Of a stretch of 64,000 nt of DNA, positions 1 through 8,957 are shown in pieces. A model generated the notes under the pieces. It was given only the letters and a program-made list of their open reading frames with translations. It had not been told where the DNA came from and ran no database searches. Positions within the stretch are counted from its first letter, which is position 1. Each line of letters opens with the position of its first letter. The stretch lies in NCBI RefSeq assembly GCF_023016005.1, contig NZ_JALKAZ010000001.1:62001-126000 (forward strand), in the 5' to 3' direction. The position numbers were made by a program, and so were the translations under genes. This DNA comes from Erythrobacter sp. F6033. Its GTDB lineage: Bacteria > Pseudomonadota > Alphaproteobacteria > Sphingomonadales > Sphingomonadaceae.

Positions 1-615
1 GACGATGTGCCTGCTCAATCGACCCGTATTGAAAGCTACGATGAAGCCGCCAATCGCTTGCTTGAGGACGGCTGGCTTTACGCCTGCAGTTGCAATCGCA
101 AGGACATTGAAGCGCTGGAGCCGAGGCAAGGAGCAGATTGCATCGTCTATCCCGGTTCGTGCAAAGGTGCGGCGTGCGGCTCAGGCGAACCGGCGGCCCT
201 GCGGCTGGATGTCGACAAAGCCATGGCGGCGCTGGGCGAGCTGGTCTGGACGGACGAAACAGCAGGCTCTGTGATCGCCGATCCGCGCGAATTTGGCGAT
301 GTGGTGATCGTACGCAAAGACTTGCCCGCCAGCTACCACCTCGCCGCCACTTTGGATGATGCCGCCGACGGGATCACGGCAGTTACGCGCGGGGAGGATC
401 TGTTCACGTCGACCCATGTGCACCGTATATTGCAGGAATTGCTCGAACTGCCCGTTCCGCACTGGCATCATCACAAATTGCTGCTGGATGATAACGGACA
501 AAAGCTGGCCAAACGGCGCGGTTCGCCTGCGCTGAAAGACCGCCGGGAGGCAGGCGAAGACGGACTGGCGCTTGCCGAGCAATTGCGGTTGCAACAAATG
601 CAGTCTGGAACTTAG
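1..615 (+). CDS. gluQ: glutamyl-Q tRNA(Asp) synthetase, 5' truncated by window edge
   Basis: The reading frame is open from base 1, so the gene starts before the window; about 204 C-terminal residues are visible. The family charges queuosine at position 34 of tRNA(Asp) with glutamate. Visible support is a zinc-site pattern CSC followed about 17 residues later by YPGSC, which matches the Cys-Cys-Tyr-Cys ligand set of GluQRS, and a KLAKRRGS stretch near the C-terminus corresponding to the KMSKS loop of class I synthetases. There is no anticodon-binding domain after it, which separates it from full-length GluRS. The N-terminal HIGH motif lies outside the window. A separate GluRS gene starts at the other end of the window. 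Confidence 0.9.
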   Translation, partial: DDVPAQSTRIESYDEAANRLLEDGWLYACSCNRKDIEALEPRQGADCIVYPGSCKGAACGSGEPAALRLDVDKAMAALGELVWTDETAGSVIADPREFGDVVIVRKDLPASYHLAATLDDAADGITAVTRGEDLFTSTHVHRILQELLELPVPHWHHHKLLLDDNGQKLAKRRGSPALKDRREAGEDGLALAEQLRLQQMQSGT

Positions 616-639
616 CGCGCGCAGGACTATTTAGACCCT

Positions 640-879
640 ATGGACATATTCCTCAAAATCGTACTCGCCGTGCTTTGTGTGCTTGTGGTCGTTTCGCTCG
701 TCCGCGGCATTATTGCATTCCTGAAAACGACCAAGATCGATCTGGAAACCGGTGAAGGCGAAACCGTCACCGAAATGCAGGCGGTTCAGAACAAAGCGAT
801 GTTTTCGCGTATCAAGTATCAGGCGCTGGCCATCGGTGTGGTCGTCCTGATCGCTGTTGTCGCTGGCGGCAGCCAATAG
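640..879 (+). CDS. small twin-transmembrane protein, HIG1-like
   Basis: This 79-residue protein has one hydrophobic helix at about residues 3-27, a short polar middle rich in Glu and Thr, and a second helix at about 60-77. The pattern fits the small HIG1-domain (twin transmembrane) proteins that often sit just before a corrinoid adenosyltransferase gene in alphaproteobacteria. Homologous HIG1 proteins associate with respiratory complexes, but nothing in this sequence proves that role. It lies 24 bases after gluQ and 37 before the adenosyltransferase, so cotranscription is likely. The ribosome binding site is weak. Confidence 0.75.
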   Translation: MDIFLKIVLAVLCVLVVVSLVRGIIAFLKTTKIDLETGEGETVTEMQAVQNKAMFSRIKYQALAIGVVVLIAVVAGGSQ

Positions 880-916
880 ACTGGACCGGTCTGGCACCGA
901 CGCCTAACGAGGCCGC

Positions 917-1492
917 ATGGTAAAGCTCAACAAGATTTACACGCGCACGGGAGACGACGGGACCACAGGCCTCGTCGACGGATCGCGTTGTCCGAAGCAC
1001 TCGGCGCGCATTGCCGCCATTGGTGAAGTGGACGAGGCAAACAGCGTCATCGGCCACGCGATTTGCGCAATCGAAGATGAAGCGCAGCGGGCCACTCTCA
1101 CTCGCATACAAAACGACCTGTTCGATCTTGGAGCGGACCTCGCGACCCCTGCCGAGGATGGTGATTTCGCGCCGTCCGAAATGGTTCTACGCATGGTTCC
1201 CGAACAAGCAATCTGGATTGAGGAGCAGATCGATGCTCTCAATGATCGTCTTGAACCGCTGACCAGCTTTGTTCTGCCGGGTGGCAGCGAAGCGGCGGCG
1301 CGCGTCCACGTTGCCCGCGCAACGGCGCGTTCGGCAGAGCGCGCGATGACTGCGATGGCGGCTGAAACGCCGGTCAACCCATCGGCGACTGCTTACATCA
1401 ATCGGCTATCCGACTTGCTTTTCGTGCTTGCCCGCGTGCTCAACGATGATGGCGCTGCCGATGTGAAGTGGGTGCCGGGCGCCAATCGGTAG
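917..1492 (+). CDS. cob(I)yrinic acid a,c-diamide adenosyltransferase, PduO type
   Basis: A 191-residue protein that transfers the adenosyl group of ATP to reduced corrinoid, giving adenosylcobalamin. The N-terminus carries the family's ATP-binding signature TRTGDDGTTGLVDGSR (about residues 10-25). Further in are RATARSAERAM and YINRLSDLLFVLARVLN, the helical motifs that end PduO/MMAB-type enzymes. Length is normal. It follows the HIG1-like gene on the same strand and stands before a 3-hydroxybutyryl-CoA dehydrogenase. Adenosylcobalamin would serve enzymes such as methylmalonyl-CoA mutase, which is not in this window. Confidence 0.92.
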   Translation: MVKLNKIYTRTGDDGTTGLVDGSRCPKHSARIAAIGEVDEANSVIGHAICAIEDEAQRATLTRIQNDLFDLGADLATPAEDGDFAPSEMVLRMVPEQAIWIEEQIDALNDRLEPLTSFVLPGGSEAAARVHVARATARSAERAMTAMAAETPVNPSATAYINRLSDLLFVLARVLNDDGAADVKWVPGANR

Positions 1493-1551
1493 AAACACCC
1501 CGCTAGCAATTCCACGATGCCGCCGCTAACAGGCGCGCAGACACAAATTGC

Positions 1552-1568
1552 TGCACTTGCGAAGTGCA
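1552..1568 (+). promoter_or_regulatory. 7-bp inverted repeat before 3-hydroxybutyryl-CoA dehydrogenase
   Basis: TGCACTT-GCG-AAGTGCA is a perfect dyad 22 bases before the hbd start codon and just before its GAGGGA ribosome binding site. It could be an operator or a leader hairpin. The TGCA-rich sequence is reminiscent of sites used by regulators of polyhydroxybutyrate metabolism, but that link is only a guess. Confidence 0.4.
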
Positions 1569-1590
1569 CTTTACGCGAGGGAATTGAGCC

Positions 1591-2460
1591 ATGCGGAATA
1601 TCGCTGTTATCGGAGCGGGTCAGATGGGGACGGGCATCGCCCAGACCGTGGCCCAGCATGGCATGAATGTGATGCTGTCAGACGTTGATCTGGCGCGTGC
1701 TGAGGCTGGTAAAGCGGCCGTTGAAAAAGCCTTGGTCAAGCTGATGGGGCGCGGCAAGATCGAAGCTGACGCAGCCGAGGCACTGCTCGCAAAGATCACC
1801 CCTGTTGCCGATTACGCGCCGATGGCCGAAGCCGATATCATTATTGAAGCCGCGACCGAGCGCGAAGAGATCAAGAACGCGATTTTTGAAAGCGCCGGCA
1901 AGGTCCTCTCAGCCGATGCGGTGATGGCATCGAACACCAGTTCAATCCCAATCACCCGCATGGCGAACCACTCGCCCGACCCAGAACGCTTTATCGGCCT
2001 GCACTTTTTCAATCCGGTCCCGGTTATGGGCCTGATCGAAGTGATTCCCGGTCTTGCGACGTCAGCGAACACGACCGAGCGTGTGACGGCTTTTGCCGAA
2101 GCGCTTGGTAAGCAAGTCGTGACAAGTCAGGATGAGCCGGGCTTTGTGGTCAACCGTATCCTGCTGCCGATGATTAACGAGGCGGTGTTTGTGCTGGGCC
2201 AGTCGACTGCGGGCATTGAAGATATCGATAAGGGCTGCCGCCTTGGCCTGAATCACCCGATGGGCCCGCTGCAACTCGCCGATTTTGTGGGCCTTGATAC
2301 CTGTCTCGACATTATCAACGTGCTCTATCGCACGACGCGCGACACAAAATATCGTCCGGCGCCGTTGCTGGTGAAGTATGTTGAGGCTGGTTGGCTTGGC
2401 CGGAAAACGGGCCGCGGCTTTTACGATTACTCAGGCGAAGCGCCCGTTCCTACGCGCTAA
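1591..2460 (+). CDS. hbd: 3-hydroxybutyryl-CoA dehydrogenase
   Basis: A 289-residue soluble enzyme that interconverts acetoacetyl-CoA and 3-hydroxybutyryl-CoA with NAD(P). The N-terminus has the Rossmann motif GAGQMGTGIAQ (residues 8-18). The middle has HFFNPVPVMGLIEVI, the signature around the catalytic histidine, and the C-terminal domain contains NHPMGPLQLADFVGLD. This is the single-function short form, without an enoyl-CoA hydratase fusion. GAGGGA precedes the ATG. With scoA/scoB and the CaiB-type transferase further along, it points to use of four-carbon acyl-CoAs or polyhydroxybutyrate. Confidence 0.93.
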   Translation: MRNIAVIGAGQMGTGIAQTVAQHGMNVMLSDVDLARAEAGKAAVEKALVKLMGRGKIEADAAEALLAKITPVADYAPMAEADIIIEAATEREEIKNAIFESAGKVLSADAVMASNTSSIPITRMANHSPDPERFIGLHFFNPVPVMGLIEVIPGLATSANTTERVTAFAEALGKQVVTSQDEPGFVVNRILLPMINEAVFVLGQSTAGIEDIDKGCRLGLNHPMGPLQLADFVGLDTCLDIINVLYRTTRDTKYRPAPLLVKYVEAGWLGRKTGRGFYDYSGEAPVPTR

Positions 2461-2493
2461 ATTTGCGATGTGTTGAGGCTGCCACCCGGCGGA

Positions 2494-3027
2494 TTATTCG
2501 CCCAGATCGCCTATACCGTTGAGGTTGGGTTGTACGTTCGATTTTTTCCGTGAGAACCGGATTTTCGGTTTCTTGCTTGGGGCAGGCGCTGCCGCCGCTC
2601 TTGAGCCGCCGCCGCGTGAAATCGATCCGCTTGGTTTAGGAGGTGCGACACCGCTGCCGGGTCCGCCTCCGGGGCCGCGCGCGCTGCGCGAAGGACTGGA
2701 CGGCGTGATGATCGCCGTTTGATCGTTGGGATTGGCGTCGAAACCGTCCGGGCTGAATCCTGACGCATCATCGATAAGAGCTTCGTCTTCAGCGAAAGCC
2801 ATATTCCCGAAATCTTCTGCCGGAGCGTAGTCTTCAAAGACCGTTTCTGGCTCTTCGGTCACTTCGGCGACCTGTTCATTTTCATCCGAAACACCACGTT
2901 CGCGCTCAGCCGATGGGGACGCAAATCCACCATCGCCCATCGAGCCTGCAAAAATTGCGGCTCCAAAAAGCGTTACGCCGGCAAACGCCAGCGCCACTTT
3001 GCTACTTTCGAACATCGTCTTCGACAT
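2494..3027 (-). CDS. hypothetical membrane-anchored Pro/Gly/Ser-rich protein
   Basis: 177 residues. A single hydrophobic segment at about residues 10-28 is followed by an acidic, low-complexity region and a tail rich in Gly, Pro, Ser and finally Arg/Lys. It looks like a single-pass inner-membrane protein with a disordered periplasmic part. No known domain was recognised. It lies 50 bases downstream of mutS on the same strand, so it may be read through from mutS, but nothing suggests a role in repair. It is convergent with hbd. Confidence 0.65.
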   Translation of the reverse strand: MSKTMFESSKVALAFAGVTLFGAAIFAGSMGDGGFASPSAERERGVSDENEQVAEVTEEPETVFEDYAPAEDFGNMAFAEDEALIDDASGFSPDGFDANPNDQTAIITPSSPSRSARGPGGGPGSGVAPPKPSGSISRGGGSRAAAAPAPSKKPKIRFSRKKSNVQPNLNGIGDLGE

Positions 3028-3077
3028 GCGCCGACAGGTAGCAGAGCGCCGGTTAATATATGGTAGAAATGCTGCTC

Positions 3078-5696
3078 TTAGAGGTCGCGCTTGAGATCAT
3101 AGAGCAAGTCCAAGGCATCGCGCGGTGAAAGCGCGTCCAGATCGGCTTCGGACAGGCGCTGGGCCAGCTGCTCTGCTGGAGAAGCTTCAGGCTCGCTTTC
3201 CTGCGCTGCTGCGGCAAACAGCGGGAGCTCTCCCAAACCAGCGGCAATCCCTCCCGTTTCGCTGCGCGCTTGTTCGAGCTTTGACAGCACTTGTTCGGCG
3301 CGTTTGACGACGGTGGCTGGTACACCGGCAAGCTTCGCCACAGCGAGACCATAGGACCGGTCGGCAGGCCCCTCTGCCAGTTCATGCAGCAAAACGAGAT
3401 CGCCCTTCCACTCGCGGGCGCGAACATGGTGCAGCGAAAGCGCTTGGCAGGTTTCCGCAAGCCTTGCGAGCTCATGGTAATGCGTTGCGAAGAGGCAGCG
3501 GCACGCGATGCGCGAATGCACCGCCTCGACCACAGCCCATGCCAGCGCGAGGCCATCATAGGTCGATGTGCCACGCCCAACCTCATCAAGGATCACGAAA
3601 CTGCGCGTCGTCGCCTGAGCGAGAATGGCCGCCGTTTCGACCATCTCGACCATGAAGGTGGAGCGTCCGCGCGCAAGGTTGTCCGACGCTCCAACGCGGC
3701 TGAAAAGCCGGTCAACCAAGCCGATTGATGCGGCCTCTGCGGGCACAAAGCATCCGGCCTGAGCCATCAACACGATCAGCGCGTTTTGGCGCAGGAAAGT
3801 CGATTTACCGCCCATATTCGGGCCGCCAATTAACCAGAGCCGGTCATCGGGTGCGAGCGCGCAATTGTTGGCAACAAAGCGGTCGCCTGACTTCACCAAT
3901 GCCGCTTCGACCACTGGATGCCGTCCGCCTGTAATCGACAATCCTGCATCAGCGGTGATTTCAGGCCGCGACCATTCGCCTTCGGAAGCGCGCTCGGCAT
4001 TGCTTGCGGCAACATCAATCCGTGCTAGCGCAGCTGCGGTCGCTGCGATCGCTTCGCGCGCTGCGGTGACCGCTTCGATCAATTCTTCGAAATGCGCCTC
4101 TTCGGCGGCGAGCGCTCGCCCGCCAGCTTCGGATATGCGCGAGGCTTCTTCGTGCAGGCTAAGCGAGTTGAAGCGCACTGCGCCTTTCATGGTCTGACGA
4201 TGCGTAAAGCCGCTTTCCGCATCCATCAGGCTGTCGGCATGGCGGCTGGGCACTTCGATGAAGTAACCGAGTACCCCGTTATGCTTTATCTTGAGCGAGG
4301 AAATGCCTGTTTCCTCGCGGTAGCGCGCTTCCATTGCGGCGATGGCGCGCCGGGCATTGCCCGAAACTTCGCGCAGCTCATCTAGGCTCGCGTCGTAACC
4401 GTCAGCGATATAGCCGCCGTTTGATCGCTCCGTCGGCGGGGAGGCGACAAGCGCGCGGGACATATGATCGACCAGAGCGCCATGCCCGATCAGGCGCGGC
4501 AACAATTCATCGAGCAGGGCAGGGCGGTCCCGCTCCAGCTCCAATCGCTCATGCAACCGGCCCGCTTCGGCCAGACCATCGCGCACCTGCCCAAGATCGC
4601 GCGGGCTTCCGCGCCCAGCAACGACCCGACCCAGCGCGCGGCCAATATCGGGTAGCGCGCGCAGAGTATCGCGCAGGTCCGCGCGTTCTATCGGGCGGGC
4701 GTGCCAGAACTCGACCAGATGGAGGCGCGCTTCGATGGCGGATTGGTCCAGCAAAGGCGCCGAAAGGTCTTCAGCCAGCAGCCGCGATCCTGCGCCCGTA
4801 GAGCAGCGATCCAGAGTGGCGATCAGGCTTCCGGTGCGGCCGCCTGTCGAACTTTCAAGTATCTCAAGGCTGCCGCGGGTTGCTTCGTCCATGGCCATGC
4901 CGCTGGCGCTTTCGCGGATGGTGGGAGGCAGCATTAGCGGCAGGGAGCCGCGCCCGACATGGTCGAGATAGGCGATCAGCCCGCCAGCTGCCGCAAGCAT
5001 AGCGCGGGAGAAATCACCGAAGCCATCGAGTGTCGCGACCCCGTGAACGCTTTTGAGCCGTTCCGCTCCGGCATCGCTCGAGAAAGTGCCGTGCGAATGA
5101 TAGGTCAGCTCGTCCGGCCCGTGGCTCCAATCTTCGGGTACGACCACTTCGGTTGCGCCAATCCGGGCAAGTTCAGCGCCAAGCATTTCGGGCGCGCATT
5201 CTTCCAACGTCATCGTGCCCGTGGAAATGTCGATGCTGGCAATGCCGATGGTGCCGCGAACTTCGGCAAGCGCGGCAAGGAGATTGGAGCTGCGCGGATT
5301 GAGCAGCGCTTCTTCGGTCAGGGTGCCCGCCGTGACAAACCGAACAATGTCGCGCTTTACGAGCACTTTGGAAGAAGGTTTGCCCTCTCGCTTGGCGCGC
5401 GCTTTGGCTTCGTCAGGTGTCTCGACCTGTTCGGCAATGGCAACCCGCTGACCCGATTTGATAAGCCGCGCGAGGTACCCTTCGGCTGAATGCACGGGCA
5501 CGCCGCACATCGCGACCGGTTCGCCATCATGCTCGCCGCGCGAGGTCAGAGCGATGTCGAGAATGTTTGCGGCAATGCGCGCATCATCGAAAAACAGCTC
5601 GAAGAAATCGCCCATCCGGTAAAACAGCAGCGATCCCTCGGCCTCTTTCTTGAGGGCGAGATATTGCTGCATCATCGGAGTCGCGGTGCCTGCCAT
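3078..5696 (-). CDS. mutS: DNA mismatch repair ATPase MutS
   Basis: An 872-residue protein of normal length that recognises mismatches and small loops. Near the N-terminus is GDFFELF, containing the Phe-X-Glu wedge that inserts into mismatched DNA. The Walker A motif GPNMGGKS is near residue 622 and the Walker B/signature region DEVGRGTSTYDG near residue 702. The C-terminus keeps the helix-turn-helix dimerisation region (LSPRDALDLLYDLKRDL). The start follows the conserved TPMMQQYLALK beginning. It diverges from the malic enzyme gene across about 125 bases that must hold both promoters. mutL is not in the window. Confidence 0.98.
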   Translation of the reverse strand: MAGTATPMMQQYLALKKEAEGSLLFYRMGDFFELFFDDARIAANILDIALTSRGEHDGEPVAMCGVPVHSAEGYLARLIKSGQRVAIAEQVETPDEAKARAKREGKPSSKVLVKRDIVRFVTAGTLTEEALLNPRSSNLLAALAEVRGTIGIASIDISTGTMTLEECAPEMLGAELARIGATEVVVPEDWSHGPDELTYHSHGTFSSDAGAERLKSVHGVATLDGFGDFSRAMLAAAGGLIAYLDHVGRGSLPLMLPPTIRESASGMAMDEATRGSLEILESSTGGRTGSLIATLDRCSTGAGSRLLAEDLSAPLLDQSAIEARLHLVEFWHARPIERADLRDTLRALPDIGRALGRVVAGRGSPRDLGQVRDGLAEAGRLHERLELERDRPALLDELLPRLIGHGALVDHMSRALVASPPTERSNGGYIADGYDASLDELREVSGNARRAIAAMEARYREETGISSLKIKHNGVLGYFIEVPSRHADSLMDAESGFTHRQTMKGAVRFNSLSLHEEASRISEAGGRALAAEEAHFEELIEAVTAAREAIAATAAALARIDVAASNAERASEGEWSRPEITADAGLSITGGRHPVVEAALVKSGDRFVANNCALAPDDRLWLIGGPNMGGKSTFLRQNALIVLMAQAGCFVPAEAASIGLVDRLFSRVGASDNLARGRSTFMVEMVETAAILAQATTRSFVILDEVGRGTSTYDGLALAWAVVEAVHSRIACRCLFATHYHELARLAETCQALSLHHVRAREWKGDLVLLHELAEGPADRSYGLAVAKLAGVPATVVKRAEQVLSKLEQARSETGGIAAGLGELPLFAAAAQESEPEASPAEQLAQRLSEADLDALSPRDALDLLYDLKRDL

Positions 5697-5821
5697 CGGA
5701 GTGGCGTAGACAGGCCGCGAGTGATTCGGAACGGGCGGCGCGTATCCTTTCCCCTATCGTTTGCGTTTGGGTGCCGCTAAACGGTTCATCAATCGACATT
5801 TGGGGCAAGGAACAATCCACC

Positions 5822-8083
5822 ATGGCTGATGATCGCAAGAGCGGTTTTACCACGCGCGAGGCACTGTTTTACCACGAGACGATTCGTCCGGGTAAGCTGG
5901 AGGTGGTCGCCACCAAGCCGATGACGTCGCAGCGCGATCTTAGCCTTGCCTATTCGCCCGGTGTTGCAGCGCCCGTTGAAGCTATTGCTGCCGATCCATC
6001 ACTCGCTGCGCGCTACACCGCGAAAGCGAACCTTGTCGCGGTTATCTCGAACGGGTCTGCCATCCTTGGCCTTGGCAATCTTGGCGCGCTGGCGTCCAAG
6101 CCTGTGATGGAAGGGAAAGCTGTTCTCTTCAAACGCTTTGCCGATGTTGATTCGATCGACATCGAACTTGCGACCGAAGACCCCGAAGCTTTCATCAACG
6201 CGGTTGCGCTGATGGAGCCGACTTTTGGGGGCATCAATCTCGAAGATATCAAAGCGCCCGAATGCTTCATCATCGAAGCCGCGCTGCGCGAGAGGATGAA
6301 TATCCCAGTCATGCATGATGATCAGCACGGGACGGCGATCATCACCGCGGCAGGCTTGCTGAATGCGTGTCACCTGACTGACCGCGATGTGAAGAACGTA
6401 AAGGTCGTCGTGAACGGCGCGGGTGCGGCGGCAATTGCTTGCACCGCTTTGATCAAGGCGATGGGTGTGCCTCACGAAAACGTGATCATGTGCGACCGTT
6501 CTGGTCCGATCACTCCGGGCCGCGACAATGTTGACCAGTGGAAGAGCGCGCATGCAGTTGCGACCGAAGCGACAACACTGGAAGAGGCTCTCGACGGAGC
6601 GGACATCTTCCTCGGCCTGTCAGCGGCGGGTGCGCTTAAACCCGATTGGGTGAAGAAGATGGCCGATAAGCCGATTATCTTCGCGATGGCCAACCCCGTC
6701 CCGGAAATCATGCCGGACGAAGCCAAAGCTGTCCGTCCTGATGCGATTATCGCCACGGGGCGCAGCGATTTCCCGAACCAAGTCAACAATGTGCTGGGCT
6801 TCCCGTTCATCTTCCGCGGCGCGCTTGATGTGCAGGCGACAACGATCAACGAAGAAATGAAGGTTGCCGCCGCCTCCGCGATTGCCGAACTGGCCCGTGA
6901 GCGCGTGCCCGAAGAAGTTGCCAGCGCTTACGGCAAAAACCAGAAATTCGGCACCGACTACATCATTCCCGCGCCGTTCGATCCGCGCCTGATCGAAGTC
7001 GTTTCCTCCGCCGTTGCCAAAGCGGCAATGGATTCCGGTGTAGCCAAAGCGGACATCGCGGATTTTGACGAATACCGCACCAAACTGCGCTCACGCCTCA
7101 ACCCGACCACATCGGTTCTTACCGGCGTGTACAACGAAGCGAAATCCAATCCCAAGCGGATGGTTTTTGCAGAGGCCGAGGAAGAAGTCGTGCTGCGCGC
7201 CGCAATTCAATACCGCGATTTCGGCTATGGTACGCCGGTTCTTGTGGGCCGGACCAAGGCTGTGCTCGACAAGCTGCATCAGCTTTCGGTCTCCGACCCG
7301 AGCAGCTTTGAAATCCAGAACTCCGCCGATAGCGAGCATGTCCCCGCAATGGTGGACTATCTCTATAACCGGCTTCAGCGCAAAGGCTTTACAGAGCGCG
7401 ATGTCCGCCGTCTCGTCAATCAGGAGCGTAACGTGTTTGCTGCGCTGCTCGTGGCGCTTGGGCACGGCGATGGCATGATTTCCGGCCTTACGCGGACTTT
7501 TGCGCAGACCGTGCGCGAAGTGAATATGGTGCTCGATAAGAAACCGGGCGCGTTGCCGTTTGGCATTCATATGATGCTGGGCAAGAACCACACGACGTTC
7601 CTGGCTGATACGACCATGAATGAGCGGCCAAACGCGGAAGAGCTAGCGCACATCGCGAAAGAGACCGCCGCCGTTGCCCGCCGCATGGGCCATGAACCGC
7701 GCGTTGCGTTTCTATCCTATTCGACCTTCGGCAATCCATCGGGTCAGTGGCTCGGCAATATCCGTGAAGCGGTTTCTATTCTAGACCGCGAAGATCCCGG
7801 TTTTGAGTATGAAGGCGAAATGGCGCCCGACGCTGCGCTCAATCCGAAGGTCATGAAGCTGTATCCGTTCAGCCGCCTTTCAGCGCCTGCCAACGTGCTC
7901 ATCATGCCGGGGCTGCAATCAGCGAACCTTTCGGCAAAGATGCTGCGCGAATTGGGCAGCAACGCGACAATCGGTCCGATGCTGCTGGGCATGGAGAAAC
8001 CGGTCCAGATCGTACCGATGACTGCTCTTGCGCCGGATGTTCTTACTCTTGCTGTGCTCGCTGGTGCAGGAGTGGTCGGCTAG
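5822..8083 (+). CDS. maeB: NADP-dependent malic enzyme with C-terminal phosphotransacetylase-like domain
   Basis: 753 residues from ATG 5822. This start is preferred over the in-frame ATG at 5771 because an AAGGA sits about 12 bases before it and conserved sequence begins there. The first ~430 residues are malic enzyme, with SLAYSPGVAAP, the NAD(P)-site region AAGLLNA and NGAGAAAIACTALI. The last ~320 residues are a phosphate acetyl/butyryltransferase-like domain (LNPKVMKLYPFSRLSAPANVL and neighbouring motifs), usually a regulatory acetyl-CoA sensor. The enzyme turns malate to pyruvate, CO2 and NADPH. It converges on the DUF3592 gene with only 6 bases between stop codons. Confidence 0.96.
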   Translation: MADDRKSGFTTREALFYHETIRPGKLEVVATKPMTSQRDLSLAYSPGVAAPVEAIAADPSLAARYTAKANLVAVISNGSAILGLGNLGALASKPVMEGKAVLFKRFADVDSIDIELATEDPEAFINAVALMEPTFGGINLEDIKAPECFIIEAALRERMNIPVMHDDQHGTAIITAAGLLNACHLTDRDVKNVKVVVNGAGAAAIACTALIKAMGVPHENVIMCDRSGPITPGRDNVDQWKSAHAVATEATTLEEALDGADIFLGLSAAGALKPDWVKKMADKPIIFAMANPVPEIMPDEAKAVRPDAIIATGRSDFPNQVNNVLGFPFIFRGALDVQATTINEEMKVAAASAIAELARERVPEEVASAYGKNQKFGTDYIIPAPFDPRLIEVVSSAVAKAAMDSGVAKADIADFDEYRTKLRSRLNPTTSVLTGVYNEAKSNPKRMVFAEAEEEVVLRAAIQYRDFGYGTPVLVGRTKAVLDKLHQLSVSDPSSFEIQNSADSEHVPAMVDYLYNRLQRKGFTERDVRRLVNQERNVFAALLVALGHGDGMISGLTRTFAQTVREVNMVLDKKPGALPFGIHMMLGKNHTTFLADTTMNERPNAEELAHIAKETAAVARRMGHEPRVAFLSYSTFGNPSGQWLGNIREAVSILDREDPGFEYEGEMAPDAALNPKVMKLYPFSRLSAPANVLIMPGLQSANLSAKMLRELGSNATIGPMLLGMEKPVQIVPMTALAPDVLTLAVLAGAGVVG

Positions 8084-8089
8084 ACCCGC

Positions 8090-8866
8090 TTAGGTTTCAT
8101 CGCGGCGCGCGGCTTTGCCAAATGAGCGGCGCGTCTCGCCAAATCGCCAAGGCCGGTCTTCGTCTTGCGAGGCTGAAACTGTCACATTGTCGACATCGAC
8201 ATAGCTCTTTTTGCTGTTCTTTGCGGAGAGATAGACCGGGACCTGATCGCCTTTTTTCGCGCCGATCGGGCGCTCCCAAAGAGCGTCGCTCTTGAATTCG
8301 GTCATTATGCCAGTGCGAGGATGTTCGGCTTCGGCGATGATGCGCCACGGATGCCGGTCATTAACGGCAAATCGGCGGTCCTGGCTGACATCGGTGATCG
8401 TCCCTCTGACCTGTAGGCCTGCTTGGACCAGTCCTCTGATCGCGCGAGCACGCAGCATGGGGTAAACGACCATACCGCCGCCGATCAGGACGAACAGGCT
8501 GCCTATCGCCGTGAAAATGGTTGGCAGCAAGAAGCGTTGCCCGAAAGTGTCAATTCGCGCGTCTTGCGGCCTGAGTGGATCATAGATGATGTCGACCTGC
8601 TCTCCGACTGAAAAGCCGGGAGAACTGCTGCTTGTCTTGCTGGAAAATTCGTATCGTCTGCCGCTCGTATCATAGAATTCGGCAACGGGGCGGTACATGG
8701 TTGTACCTTCGCTGTCGCGGTAATCGGCAAGCTCGATAATTGTGCCTTGGGCGGAAAAGCTCACATCGGAAAGGGCAAGCTCGCCCCATAGCATCCAGCC
8801 GCCGATCGCAGCGAAGATCGCGCCAATGCCGGCGAAGAACATCCCCGTTATCGATATCGTTTTCAT
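8090..8866 (-). CDS. DUF3592 membrane protein
   Basis: 258 residues with a hydrophobic N-terminal helix (about 7-30) and a second at about 110-140. Between them is a soluble beta-rich segment typical of DUF3592 (AQGTIIELADYRDSEGTTMYRPVAEFYDTSGRRY; VGEQVDIIYDPLRPQDARID). A second, similar beta-rich part follows the second helix (VRGTITDVSQDRRFAVNDRHPWRIIAEA). The function of the family is unknown. The C-terminus is strongly basic. It is monocistronic as far as can be seen, 91 bases before the end of the DUF917 gene. Confidence 0.8.
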   Translation of the reverse strand: MKTISITGMFFAGIGAIFAAIGGWMLWGELALSDVSFSAQGTIIELADYRDSEGTTMYRPVAEFYDTSGRRYEFSSKTSSSSPGFSVGEQVDIIYDPLRPQDARIDTFGQRFLLPTIFTAIGSLFVLIGGGMVVYPMLRARAIRGLVQAGLQVRGTITDVSQDRRFAVNDRHPWRIIAEAEHPRTGIMTEFKSDALWERPIGAKKGDQVPVYLSAKNSKKSYVDVDNVTVSASQDEDRPWRFGETRRSFGKAARRDET

Positions 8867-8957
8867 GTCTGCCCCCTCTAACCGCTGCTATAGCACGAAG
8901 TGGCCAACCAAACGTGAATTGGATTCTATTGAGCTCTAAAAGCGGCTATTCAATCAG

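Noticed and set aside
5771..5821. Upstream ATG start for the malic enzyme
   Set aside because: The extra 17 residues are not family-like and the AAGGA ribosome binding site favours ATG 5822.
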